Source: Periplaneta americana
Taxonomy: Eukaryota; Arthropoda; Insecta; Blattodea; Blattidae
Assembly: GCF_040183065.1 (NCBI RefSeq)
Contig: NC_091117.1
Location: 121,416,226-121,480,225 of the forward strand
Length of the DNA: 64,000 nucleotides
Reading direction: 5' to 3'
How positions within the stretch are numbered: the stretch's first letter is position 1; every line of letters begins with the position of its first letter. Positions 12,139 through 22,500 of this stretch are shown in pieces. The position numbers and the translations under genes are program-made. The notes beneath the pieces were generated by a model. That model saw only the letters and a program-made list of their open reading frames with translations, was not told the DNA's origin and did not search any database.

Positions 12139-12184
12139 CAAGCCAAGCCAAGCCAAGCCAAGCCAAGCCAAGCCAAGCCAAGCC
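12135..12184. repeat. (AAGCC)10 microsatellite
   Basis: Ten perfect pentamers at the centre of the palindrome, directly after the tRNA-like segment. Such repeats can arise as the tail of a SINE. Confidence 0.97.
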
Positions 12185-12631
12185 TCTCAGCTAACTGAAC
12201 TAGCCGGGGGCTACTACTACTGTACTTAAATATAAACTCATTATCTTGTAGATTCAGCTTACATATAATGAAATATTGACTAAATATCTTATATATTAAG
12301 TAATTTAGCCCACTATTTATATATCCTAATTTTACTTCATGATAGGTCTAAATGGCAATTTTATGTTCCTTGATTTGGAAAATTATGTAGCCCTGAAAAA
12401 AGCTCTTTTTGAGTGTTCATTCAATATGAATATTTTTATAAAATTGAACCACTTATATATACCAGAACAATAGTCTATAATTAGTATGTATGATATTTTG
12501 CTAGTCTTACCATTACGTATTCCACTCCATAATGAATGAATGATGTAAATAAGGACAAAATATTTAAAACGTTAGAGTTAAGTAATATGTGTGTATGTGT
12601 GTATTTATTCACACTGCAAATGGGTATATAC

Positions 12632-12835
12632 CAGGGGCGTATTTTGCGGGCTACCGGGGCTACCGGCGGTAGCCCAAGGAAATTACAAAAGAAAAAGTTT
12701 ATAATATAACATAATGTAATAATTTTGTATTATTAGTTTTACCATAGTAATTAAAATTAAAGTAATTGTTAGATATATTTTGTGTAATAATAGGGTCAGC
12801 GGTAGCCCAAACCCTTTAACCAGTATACGCCACTG
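12632..12835. mobile_element. 204-bp hAT-type MITE with 8-bp target duplication
   Basis: Terminal inverted repeats begin CAGGGGCGTAT on the left and CAGTGGCGTAT on the right (read inward). Perfect 8-bp duplications GTATATAC flank it at 12624-12631 and 12836-12843. Eight-bp duplications and CAGNGGCG ends are hallmarks of hAT elements. The inner part repeats GGTAGCCCAA in the same orientation near both ends. No coding capacity. Confidence 0.93.
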
Positions 12836-12843
12836 GTATATAC

Positions 12844-13489
12844 CCGGTGGCAGTGGTAACTAAATACACTCAATAATGACAATTAATAATAAACACAACT
12901 AATAAAAAACAATAATAATAATAATAATATAATAACAACAACAACAACATCAAGGAACATCCTAAATTAAATGAAGCGTGATCACTTAAAATAACATTTA
13001 AATTAAATCTATTTTGTATCTTAACTCTAAGTTCGAACTAAGACCCACGACTGTGACAGGTTTATACCTGCACAAGTACCTTTCGGCACTACATATCGTC
13101 ATAGAGTTAGCCTAATTACAGTTTCCATAAATTTTTAACGTTCCTTTTCCTTTAAATAAAACTCATAGTCTACAGTATTTGGTATTTTTCACAACTGGAG
13201 TTATTGCATAACGTTAATATTATAAAAACGTTAATGACGGAATATTAAAAGAAAAATAAATTGTAAGGAAATGTGTATAAAAGGTTTAGTACGTAAATTT
13301 AATTACTGTCATTTTGAAATAATCTTTACAACTTTTTGAACGAAAGAGAAATTGTAATAGATAATTAACACGGGATTTTAACATCGAAAATTTACAAGGA
13401 AATAATCTCTACACTTGTTATCTTAGCTGATAAACCACGAGGTGCAGACAATCGTTTGATGAATGTAAGTTAAAGTAAAATTTTCATTT
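12844..13489. other. AT-rich interval with (AAT)n
   Basis: A short (AAT)n/(AAC)n tract lies at about 12910-12950. Nothing else recognised. Confidence 0.5.
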
Positions 13490-14815
13490 TTTCATTGCCA
13501 CTTCAAAATACCAGGAGAACAGGAGGCATATGAGAACGGATGGGATATGAGGGATACTAGAAGAGCACGGGGATTCTAGGAGAACAGGGGGACTACGAGG
13601 GAACAAGGCGGATATAATGACAGCAAGGAGAACAAATGAAAGAGAAGGAAAACAAGGATAATACAAGGAGAACAAGAGTAATACAAGCAGAAGGAGGGGA
13701 AGACGAGGAGAAAATGAGAAGGATGTGGAGAGAAAGGAAAATACGAGGAAAAAAACATGTAATGATAACAAGGAGATGTAAGGAGAATGAGATGAATGAA
13801 AGAAGAAAAATGGGAATAGAGGAAGAAAAAGGGCAATAGAGGGAGTAAAAGGAGTAGAGAAGGAGAATAGGAATGGAAGGAGAACAAAGAAAACCATGGG
13901 AGTACAAGGAGAAAAAGAGTAACACCAGAAACAGGAAAATCCGATGAGAACAAGGGGAATTCAAGTAAAGCAAACAAGGAGAACGAGATAAATACGAGGA
14001 AAATACTGGGAGAACAAGAGGCATAAAATGGATAACAAGGAGACAACCGGAATGCGAGGAGAGCAACCTGGATATATGGATAACATGGGAAATGCAAAAA
14101 GAACGAGCGGGATACATATATAACTATTGGAATACAAGTTGAACAGTGGCAATACAAGGAGAATAGGGAGCAATTCAAGAAGATTAAGTGGAGCACAAGG
14201 AGAACAAGTTGAAGTCTAAAGCGAAGAAGGGAATACTAGGAACAGAAGGTGAATGCAAACAGAAAAATGGGATACAAGAACATGAAAGATAATAGAAGGA
14301 AAACAAGCGGAGTACAGAGATAACTATGAGAATATAAGTCGAACAGAGGGAATATAAGAATAATAGGGACAATTCAAGGTGATTAAGTGGAGTACAAGGA
14401 CAACAAGTTGAAATCTAAGCGAAGACGGGAATACAAGGAGAAAAAGGTGAATGCAAACAGAAAAATGAAATAAATGGAGAAAACGGGGAATACAAGAACA
14501 TAGAGGAGAATGGAAGAGGAATACTAATACACGCAGGGTAAAAATTAGATGAAAATGAGTATACAAGTACAACAACGGGAATAATAGGCGAATTACAGGA
14601 TTACCAGGAAAAATTGGAAATAGAAAGGAAGACGATTACAAGAACAACAAGAGGCATACAGTGAAATCAAGAGGAATGCAAGGAGAATAATTCATTGAAA
14701 GGACATCAAAGGGAATGCTAGGAGTACAAGGGGAGGACAACGAAAACAACAACACAAAGAGAACAAGAGAAAGACAAGTGAAAGGAAAGAAGGTTAACAA
14801 GGCAAATATCGTGGA
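13490..14815. repeat. Diverged purine-rich tandem array, period about 20 bp
   Basis: Degenerate units around AATACAAGGAGAACAAGGGG repeat about every 20 bp, with heavy purine bias on the plus strand. A block near 14150-14290 recurs near 14360-14480 (for example AGAAGGTGAATGCAAACAGA and AAGGTGAATGCAAACAGAAA), so a ~200-bp higher-order period is present. Several overlapping minus-strand frames of up to 206 codons (Ser/Phe/Leu-rich) come from the absence of stops in the repeat and are not genes. The array cuts directly into the 3' end of the piggyBac relic. Confidence 0.85.
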
Positions 14816-16905
14816 AAGCAACGTCACATTTTAGACATGGTTTAGTTGTCTGAGATTTACAAACAGCACACCTTGTTCTCTTTTGCTGAGTGACTATAAT
14901 ATGGCACCTTTCATCAAATCGAACACTTGGTGCTATTCTGCTGCTGACAGACTAGGTCTTGACTTCGGTGTTCCATATTGTCTCTGATAGCCCATTGCGA
15001 TACTTCTACGAAATGACAGAAGATCCATGTCTTCCATATGACTGACTATAGAGAAGCGATGTGTTTTGCACACTGACACCTAACCCCCACAAAAAAAGAC
15101 CACCATCACATTTTGGGACGTATATTTTTTCGATAGGTACTCACATTTTGATCCATGCCATCAGTTCCACCCATATTTATATTGTAATTTGTGATGGCTG
15201 CTGGTTGAGAAATTGCCACATTCTTTTTCTGAGAGCTGGAATTTCTTTGTACGTTACTCACTGGCAGTACACTGTCACAGTTTGACACAAAGTCACAACA
15301 GAATTGTCATTCCAGCGACATATCAGTAATTCAGAACCTTCATCGTACTGCATATAAAAGGAACCGAACCTCTCTGTTTTCTTCATATCAGCCAGATTTG
15401 TTAGTGGACACTTCTGTCCCTGTAAGGCCCATGCCTATTTCTGTGAATCTATCTACAACGTTCAGTGCATTTCTCTAAATGAGGAAAATGAAAATTATGC
15501 ATAGAGTAGGCAACACTGTGAGAGAATAAATCCAGTATTGACGAGGCTATGATAATTTATTTTGGAAGACATGGACTAAAACAATTTATTCTAGGAAAGC
15601 CAATTAGGTTTGGCTACAAAGTTCAGTTTCTCACATAACTTCATCTAGAAAGGGCCTCAGCTTAGACAACCTATCGCTCTTGTCAAGTTGTGTTGCCATT
15701 TAGATGAAGGTTTCTCATCATTTCATCAAATCTATTGCGTCTCATAGCTCTGACTATTGACTAATTTCTTGCGTCACTCCTCTCTTAACTGTATATTCGA
15801 TGGCTTGCGACTTTAGTATATCCACTTACAAGAAGAATCCCAAGGAATGTTTTGAAATCATTTGTGGAAAAACTAAATTTATCCCTACCTTTCTGCACCG
15901 CATAACAAAACTTTGGTTTACAATATCAAGTACAAAATTTTCATGGAAAAATAGCCCAATTGAAAAATATCAATTGGCAATAAGTTCTTTTAATGTTGGG
16001 ATTCGACTCACAATTTTCAATTTCCTCATTTACTTTTCTTTTCAGTTAACAGTAACTTGGTAAATCACTCTTTTTCCATTTTCTTACAATAGTACCTTTA
16101 TCTCCTGACAGGCTCTGATATTTCACGTATTTCTGCACCTTCTGGCATCTATTCATTCTGTGCCTGATTTTATATTATTATATATTTTTCCATATACTGA
16201 GGACCACTATCCCTTCAGTCCCCAGTTGATGACAATTTAGATTATTTATGTTTCCATTGAAGTCCTCGTCATCACTGTCTTCATCGGTATCATTTCTAGC
16301 TTCCGGTGGAGATATGAAAATATCTATAAAATCTGCCTGAATTTTTCGTTCTCTTCCATGATTGTCGTTATTTCATGTACACTCCGACCCCTTGAATATA
16401 AAACATGAATAGAATAACTATTTCATGCTAAAATCGAATTCCATGTGTAAATATACACAATTATTTCACTAATCTCAGAAAGACAATTTTGATATTCCAT
16501 GTGCCCGGTGTTGCGAAAACGCAACACCAACATTCAGGCCCACATTACAGAAGTAACGTTTCATGCAATATCCAGCTACGTTTACAAGAAGTATGCTAAG
16601 AGTCTTTAGATTGTAATATATAAAAGAAAAGATATAATAATATTATAAAAATAAGCAAAAATTACATTCCTTTATGACAAACTGCAGATATTTCAACATT
16701 TGTAATAATCACTTCTTTCCTTCTCAAGTATTGCGCCATCAATGAATCAGTTACCAAATGTTTTCAATAAACCAGGTCTACCAACATCAGTATAATAGAT
16801 AATAAGTGCCATAAACTTAAAAAAATACTAAAAACCATATTTCACACACGTTTAATAGCAAAGAAGTAAAATGTTGCGAAAACGCATCACCGCGATAATA
16901 TGGGT
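14816..16905 (-). pseudogene. piggyBac-like transposase element, degenerate
   Basis: Read on the minus strand, the parts occur in piggyBac order. An acidic N-terminal segment DTDEDSDDEDFNGN (about 16300) comes first. Next is FSFSTNDFKTFLGILLVSGY (about 15880-15820), part of the DDE domain. Then come RWNDNSVVTL (about 15330), YNINMGGTDGMDQNVSTYRK (about 15180-15120) and a C-terminal Cys-rich RCAVC...CLKC (about 14890-14830). The family excises and inserts DNA at TTAA. The 5' end is probably at 16905, next to TTAA (16906-16909), with the expected CCC start. Many stops and frameshifts make it dead. The 3' end is lost in the purine-rich array. Confidence 0.85.
16507..16528. repeat. Perfect hairpin within the piggyBac 5' region
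   Basis: GGTGTTGCG-AAAA-CGCAACACC is a perfect inverted repeat with a 4-base loop. A diverged copy, TGTTGCGAAAACGCATCACC, lies at about 16874, close to the predicted element end. piggyBac ends often carry such internal inverted repeats as transposase-binding sites, so these may be the old binding sites. Confidence 0.6.
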
Positions 16906-16909
16906 TAAA

Positions 16910-18371
16910 CTCTAGTCAATCCTTCACATCACTTTTCATCTATCGGGCTAGGTCTTTCACCTATCTGTTGAAGTATCGCACCTGGCTGAACAAGCTTTCT
17001 GTGGGTATGACGGTGATCCACGTCTATGTGGAAAAAACTGGGAAAATACAACTAATATACGTGTTAAAAAATATCCGCAAATTTCATAACCTCAATAGAA
17101 ATATGAAATAATAAGCAGCTACAAATAAAGTAAAACCACAAATCAACATGCTCTTATATGTATAATTTAAAATCCTTGACTCTCGTCAGGAAGAAGGGGG
17201 TAGACTTCCGACACTTCGTCTGTGCACTGGCCGACATCAGAGTGGCGGAAGATTACCTCGCTACATCTGCAAACATATATATCATATTATCTTACCTGTC
17301 TAAGATGTAGTTCTACCTAGCCTTGCTTGTTGCAGCCCTATGCTCCACATAATACTATACTATCCGAAGATGCGTCTGCACACACAGAATCTAGGCTACT
17401 GTTACCGCACATTAAGTTAATTTAACATGTACAGTATTTCAGCACCACTTCGTAGCAATGCCGTATTGTGTTTTTGGTTCACGAAAAATATAATACGTTG
17501 TTCTAAGGCAGTGGCGGGAGTGAGTTTTCCCATAAAGACGAATATTTTTCGTAAACCAAAAATTCAGCAGGGTTTTTCTAAAAAAGTATGGGTGATGTAC
17601 TACGTATTTACCAATTTAACACTTTACTTTTCGAAACATCAACCAACCACCACTACCAAGAAGACTTGACCGACCGCTTTAACGTTTTATTGCACTACAA
17701 TGATTTCGTTCTGGGGTTTAGATTGAAATATAAGCGCAGCTTATATGATGCTGGCTACTACCGACCCAGCGGCCATAAAGCATTCAGTATTGTTAATACT
17801 CTTAATGAAAAAATAATTAATTGGATTGGAATAAAAAATTGTAAGAGAAATATTACAAATGGAAAACGAAGTACTTTATTAATGTGCTCAACAATCCATT
17901 TACTTTTTTTAATTATTTTTTTGAATAACTTACTACGTTTCATTATTGTGTATGCGGTATTATCACTGAAATGGGGAAGTATAGGGGTAAACCACAGCCA
18001 AAATAAGCGAAAGTGTGTTTCAAGGCTGCAGGCATAATATCATATTCCTGTCCTGACTGCCTACACACTTGAATAGGAAACAAGAATGTAATAATAATTC
18101 GTTTCGAGTTTATTTTATCGTTTATTTTAGCATTATGTTTATTGCCACATTAAAAAGCTAGAGAATTGTGTTTAAATTAATATTCTTCCTTTCTGTAAAG
18201 AACTTAATTCAAATATTTAACAGCAGGTTCTACGAACTGCGACAAATTAACAAGCGGTTTGGACTAACTGGCTGAATGGCTCTACTCCATAAATCTCCTC
18301 TTTGCTACCAGCAATCGAACTTGTGAGCAGCTGGAAGCGCCACCACTTCAGGATATAAACAATTACTTTAC
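16910..18371. other. Interval with an unrecognised 149-codon open frame
   Basis: No transposon ends or known domains seen. The plus-strand frame at 17588-18037 includes a hydrophobic stretch (LLFLIIFLNNLLRFIIV) that is probably chance in AT-rich DNA. I do not call it a gene. Confidence 0.4.
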
Positions 18372-18488
18372 CTTCTTCTTTGGGACGTCTGTCTAAGTGT
18401 GTCATTCTTTTCTGGTGCGGGTAGTACGGGTAGTGACCTGTCATTTTGAGTCTTTCCATCATACCTCTCTCTCTCGCTCTGCGTAAAT
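18372..18488 (-). CDS. Putative phase 1-1 cassette exon (family member 1)
   Basis: On the minus strand, an acceptor-like TTGCATTTTAG precedes this 117-bp segment and a donor-like GAAG|GTAAAG follows. The exon is 39 codons long, enters and leaves in phase 1, and reads ...RRARERGMMERLKMTGHYP and ...HLDRRPKEEG. Intronic sequence on both sides (GTAATTGTTTATATCCTGAAG downstream in sense, the AACAGGATAAATAGG complement upstream) closely matches that around 19192-19275, so the exons are duplicates. I do not recognise the protein. Expression is unproven. Alternative: conserved splice-like edges in a non-coding repeat. Confidence 0.45.
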
Positions 18489-18684
18489 CTAAAATGCAAC
18501 AAAATTCTGAATTTAAATAGTCGTAATAAAGTGTTTGTTAGCTAATGTAATGAACAGGATAAATAGGTAGCATATTAAGTAAGTAGACAATATAAGTAAA
18601 TTATTAAAGTGAATTTTGGAAAGGAATAAAAAGTTGAAGTGCGTAGTAAAGTTACTTCTAACGCTAACGCATGTATAGCCTTAA

Positions 18685-19034
18685 GGGGACACTCGGCTAT
18701 ATTTTGGAACTTTTTTCCTATTTGACCAATCTTTTTCAAATTTGGAGAAAAAATTTAATATACACATGGAAAATTAACATGCAAAATCTCAGCTCATTAG
18801 ATCCAATACTTTTCAAAATAAAAAAATGTTTCTATTTTTAATCAATCATTAATTGAAATATCACTTTTAATTATCATTTTTTATTTTTTGGCTTTGTGCA
18901 TTTGACTGTGACTTCTCAATGAATAGGGGAAGAATTTTGCGTATTGATTTAGTTCTGTCACGTAAATTAGTGCAGAAATTTAATTTTTCATTTCGATGAC
19001 ACTTTTTCTCCAATTTTTAAGTTGAGTGTTCCCA
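18685..19034. mobile_element. 350-bp PIF/Harbinger-type MITE with TAA target duplication
   Basis: The ends GGGGACACTC and GAGTGTTCCCA are imperfect inverted repeats. TAA flanks both sides (18682-18684 and 19035-19037). The paralogous sequence at about 19477-19490 reads GTATAGCCCTAAAGAAAAAT with a single TAA, so it is the empty site. A TAA duplication and GGG-type ends fit PIF/Harbinger. No transposase. Confidence 0.85.
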
Positions 19035-19191
19035 TAAAGAAAAATAAATTCAGTGTACTGAAATTAAAGCAATTTTTAAATTTTATTTCAAAAATGAAAT
19101 TAATTTATCCTTATTCTTTTATTTACAGTAAAAATAGAACTTGTGCGTAGCTGGAAGCGCCACCACTTCAGGCTGTAAACAATTACTGTAC

Positions 19192-19275
19192 CTTCACTGT
19201 TAACTCTGATACGTCTTATTCTTTCCAGGAAGCGTTCTCTCGACGTCATCACCTTCTCTGTCGCTTTGGGTACAT
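19192..19275 (-). CDS. Putative phase 1-1 cassette exon (family member 2)
   Basis: An 84-bp segment with acceptor TTGCATTTTAG| and donor GAAG|GTACAG on the minus strand. It is 28 codons long, phase 1 at both ends, and reads VPKATEKVMTSRERFLERIR then RIRVNSEG. It is homologous in position, phase and flanking intron to 18372-18488 and to the large repeat exon at 25026-26720 (PAEKMKTTAATQTSD at its start against PKATEKVMTSRE here). The function is unknown. The shared phase means inclusion or skipping would not disturb the frame. Confidence 0.5.
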
Positions 19276-19572
19276 CTAAAATGCAAGACAATTCTGAGTT
19301 TAAATCGTCGTAATGAAGTAATTGTTAGCTAATGTAATGAACAGGATAAATAGGTAGCATATCAAGTAAGTAGACAATATGTACGTCATCAAACTATTAA
19401 TAAATTATTAAAGTGAATTTTGGAAAGGAATAAAAAGTTGATGTGCGTAGTAAAGTTATTTCTAACGCATGTATAGCCCTAAAGAAAAATAAATTCAATG
19501 AACTAAAATTAAAGTAATTTTTTAATTCTATTTAAAAAATGAAATTAATTTATCCTTATACTTTTTTTACAG

Positions 19573-20300
19573 ATGGCTTCTAAATGTAGAGTGCCTGTGT
19601 GTCTGCGTGTACACTGGCGTTCAAAGGTATCTGGCCTACAATTTTCTGATCATAAGGGTGAGCGAACGTCCTAACCACGGATAGGTCAGAACCAAATATA
19701 TAACAAATTGAGAAACTCTGAACAAGTTCTGCTAGTTTTTCAATAGGTGAATCTATTACAGGAACGGGTAAAAATGTGTTTGGAAAAATATTGATATAGA
19801 TCAAGTACAAATTATTTTCATAATTGACGGTAATAGCGGTTCCGCTAAATGTAGTGTTTTTTTTTACAATCATTCAAGGGGGATGAAGTGTTGAATTTCA
19901 TAATACGGGTATATTTATGTACTATTGGCAACACTGACTTATCTTCGCCATCTATTCATAGGAATAATGACTAAAAAAGCCACACTTACACGAAAAAATT
20001 ATCGAACACTTTCTTCGAACGCCAGTGTACCAGCAATTAGGCCTACCAGAGTGCTCTACTTGAGAGCAGTTATACAGTTTTCAAATTTCCATCTGAAAAG
20101 GAGAAGCTTGTGACTAGAAAATATACCACGAAATGTCTTCACGCCAACAAAGCATTCAGTTGTGTGTATAAACACTTAGAAGTAAACGTTTGTACCTACT
20201 ACATGATTCTAGAGACAGAGAAAGAAATGTGCAGAAATACTCCGAAATAGCTGTTTCTTAAAACTTAGTGATATGCCAAGGATATTTCCAGGCTTACCGG
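19573..20300 (+). pseudogene. THAP-domain relic, split by a MITE
   Basis: Directly after an acceptor-like TTTTTTTACAG, the frame starts MASKCRVPVC, the start of a THAP zinc-binding DNA-binding domain (C-x3-4-C). After the MITE at 19612-20027, the domain continues in other frames with FKFPSEKEKLV (about 20080), the conserved FP element, and TPTKHSVVC (about 20145), which corresponds to the second Cys of the C2CH zinc site. The final His is lost. DMPRIFPGLP (about 20275) resembles the segment that often follows THAP domains in arthropods. Frameshifts, stops and the insertion make it non-functional. THAP proteins are often transposase-derived. A related copy lies at 30713-30850. Confidence 0.7.
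19612..20027. mobile_element. 416-bp Tc1/mariner-type MITE, TA target duplication, empty site available
   Basis: Inverted termini are CACTGGCGTTC (19612) and GAACGCCAGTG (to 20027), flanked by TA at 19610-19611 and 20028-20029. The paralogous THAP relic reads GATGTACCAGCAATTA at about 30750 with a single TA, which is an uninterrupted empty site. It has no recognisable transposase. The longest internal frame is 97 codons on the minus strand, without motifs. Confidence 0.92.
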
Positions 20301-21131
20301 AACGATTATGCAATCGTATTACTCAACAAGAATGAACCCTGCAATGAGAAGGCACAACGTTAAGAACTTTGAACAGTACCGTAACGAATTAAGTGGTTAC
20401 AATTAAACAAAATTAATTCGTTTGATGAACTATGTAACAAGTTAGATACTCAAAAAAGTAAGATCGATAGTGGAGGATGACTAATGTAAATGCTATGTTT
20501 ATGTGCTTTTTGTTGGTTCATTTTGAGGATGTGTAAGAAATTGATGTAGGCTATTAAAATATATCAAAATGTCGTTGTCATTGTCTTCGTTGTTTCTGAT
20601 GTTTATGATTTAACAATAAAGTTATTTTCATTTTTCACGAAATTATTATTTCATAGTGTTGTTACTTTTGTTTCAAACTGTACGCAGCGCGCAACGGGCA
20701 GGACACAGTTGTTTCCCTCGCAACCCCAGCAGTCAGACCACCCCACTATGATTTTGAAAGCGTGCTTCCAGTGACGAATACGCGAAGTATGTCGAAGCTA
20801 TAAGTGTTCTTTGTGTCGTTTTCAGTGTAAATTACAGTTTATGCTCTGTTAAAAACTCATATTTAGAACATACTGAATTATTACACTATTCTGGAAGTTG
20901 AATTTAATATTTATAAGTGGTTAAAGATAAATTCGAGTGGAGTAAGTTGGAAGATGTATAAAAACAGAGTATGACTATAGCTTGATTTTTTGAAAGATGG
21001 GACATGATCAACGAGCACAGAATGCCTGTATTTCATGCCTCTTCAGAAGCTAAAATTGTACCCAATTCTTCTTAAGTACTGCAGACTGCGGGTTTCTTCC
21101 TTCTGTGTTTTGTATTCCAGTGTTATTGCCA
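20301..21131. other. Interval downstream of the THAP relic
   Basis: An AATAAA-type signal lies at about 20614 and could be the relic's polyadenylation site. A GC-richer patch lies near 20680-20760. No domain recognised. Confidence 0.4.
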
Positions 21132-21546
21132 TTATTCTGTTTTGTACTGCTTTCTTGGCTGTGCTGTTACCTTCCTTTCCAATCTCAACTCTTGCATCGT
21201 GACCTCAGTGTCTGCTTGTTCTTTTTTAATTTCAGCTAAGGCCGTATAAAGGGATGATGATTGATGATGCTTGCTGATGAGCATTTGAAATCTATTATGC
21301 CGCGCTTCACTTACATTGTTGGTCCGGTGTTCAACTTGCAATGTTCATTGGTATTGATTCCAAATGCGATGTTATAGCGCGGTGGTACACGTCGTGTTTT
21401 GCCTTTACCTCTTCGGCCACTGATGTAGGCCTAATGGAAATCAAAGTATCGTATATAGGTAGTATGGTGTCAGGCGCATCTTCTCTGAGTTCTTCGAATA
21501 ATTGTTTTACATGATCTGGGGGAACAAATGCTAATGACAGCAACAT
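21132..21546 (-). pseudogene. MULE-type transposase C-terminal relic
   Basis: Two overlapping minus-strand frames join at a frameshift near 21335-21345. The first reads LAFVPPDHVKQLFEELREDA and LPIYDTL. The second reads HRTNNVSEARHNRFQMLISK, HHQSSSLYTALAEIKKEQAD and MQELRLERKV. This block, with its R-T-N-N-x-S-E...HxRF motif, is the C-terminal part of Mutator-like (MULE) transposases, commonly fused to FLYWCH zinc fingers in insects. The N-terminal catalytic region is absent. The W of the usual SEGWHNRF motif is replaced. Confidence 0.78.
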
Positions 21547-21890
21547 ATGTGTATATAATCTTACTTCATTGTTTTCGATATCGTTGTAAGCTTCCTATAG
21601 TTAGACCTTCAGCCTGGATGCGTCTATACAGGATCTGCCCCAAATGAAAAGAGCAACAATTTATGGCGCTTGTAGGTAACACAGAACGGGCACTATTTAT
21701 CCGAATAATGTATCGGATTATTAATTTCGGTAAACAGTGAACGCGTAAAAGAAATAGTCATTTGGAGAAATGCTCATTCGGAAAAGTGTCAGTCGTAAAG
21801 TTGATTTTAGAAAAAAGGATGCAAACGGTGTGTCTGCGCTATGAGACGTGAAATAATACATATTGCAACTATTAGGCCTAATAACAGCGT

Positions 21891-21906
21891 ACTGCTACTG
21901 CTACTG

Positions 21907-21982
<76 letters not shown>

Positions 21983-21990
21983 CACGACCA
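21891..21990. repeat. (CTA/CTG/CCA)n trinucleotide microsatellite
   Basis: CTG/CTA triplets, then a long pure CTA run, then CCA triplets. The poly-Leu/poly-Pro frame across it is a by-product. Confidence 0.97.
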
Positions 21991-22047
21991 CCACTACTAA
22001 TACTAATTAAATTTGTTCCGGTTAAGGAGGTTTCCTCAAGATCCTCA

Positions 22048-22287
22048 GGTCCACCGTTGTGAAGTAACAGTATGTCTGACCACGAAACGAGCGAGCCGGA
22101 GTTTAAATCCTGGTTGGGAAAGTTGCCTGGATAAGAATTTTTCCGGGGTTTTCCCTCAACCCATTAAGAACATATGTTAGATAACTTTCGGCGCTGGACC
22201 TGGACTCACTTCGCTGTCGTTATCATCTCACTCAAACGCTAGACAATTTTAGCAGTCGATAAAGCGTCGTAAAATAAACCAATTAAA
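22048..22287 (+). mobile_element. tRNA-derived SINE (plus strand)
   Basis: A degenerate tRNA-like head (A-box-like at about 22055, B-box-like GGAGTTTAAATCCTGG at about 22099) is followed by TTTTTCCGGGGTTTTCCCTC, AACCC and a tail CGTCGTAAAATAAACCAATT. The GGGGTTTTCCCTCAACCC core is shared in diverged form with the SINE at 9885-10156, so both belong to related families. Confidence 0.8.
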
Positions 22288-22500
22288 AGGAAAAGATCCT
22301 GAGTCATTTTTGTACGACCCTCTTCTACGACCAAATCATAGGTATTAGCATGTTTTTTTATAGTGGCGCTCCACATTATATTGGCCACGGAAGTACCACA
22401 TATCAGGCATCTCGATCGTTCATCTACTTGAAGAAAGAAATATTTTTCATCTTTAATCTTGCGTACACTACTTTTAACACTTAAATATAACTGACTGGTT

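Larger units (their letters stand above)
11740..12516. mobile_element. ~780-bp palindromic foldback element with ~335-345-bp arms
   Basis: The left arm (11740-12085) and the right arm (12185-12516) are inverted copies, matching by eye at roughly nine bases in ten. Ends pair as GTAATGGTACGACTAGC with GCTAGTCTTACCATTAC, and inner ends pair as TAGTTCAGTTAGCTGAGA with its complement. The ~100-bp loop holds a tRNA-like B-box and ten AAGCC repeats. It sits exactly at the 3' limit of homology of LINE copy A. The flank on its right side does not resemble copy B, so the insertion may have come with a deletion, or the LINE may have ended here. No transposase is encoded. Transcripts crossing it would form a long hairpin. 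Confidence 0.88.

Noticed and set aside
13484-14827. Overlapping Ser/Phe/Leu-rich minus-strand frames up to 206 codons
   Set aside because: Produced by a diverged purine-rich tandem array. They show no membrane-protein pattern beyond composition and overlap in every frame.
17588-18037. 149-codon open frame as a gene
   Set aside because: No recognisable domain, AT-rich codon content, and no repeat or paralogue support. It is compatible with chance.
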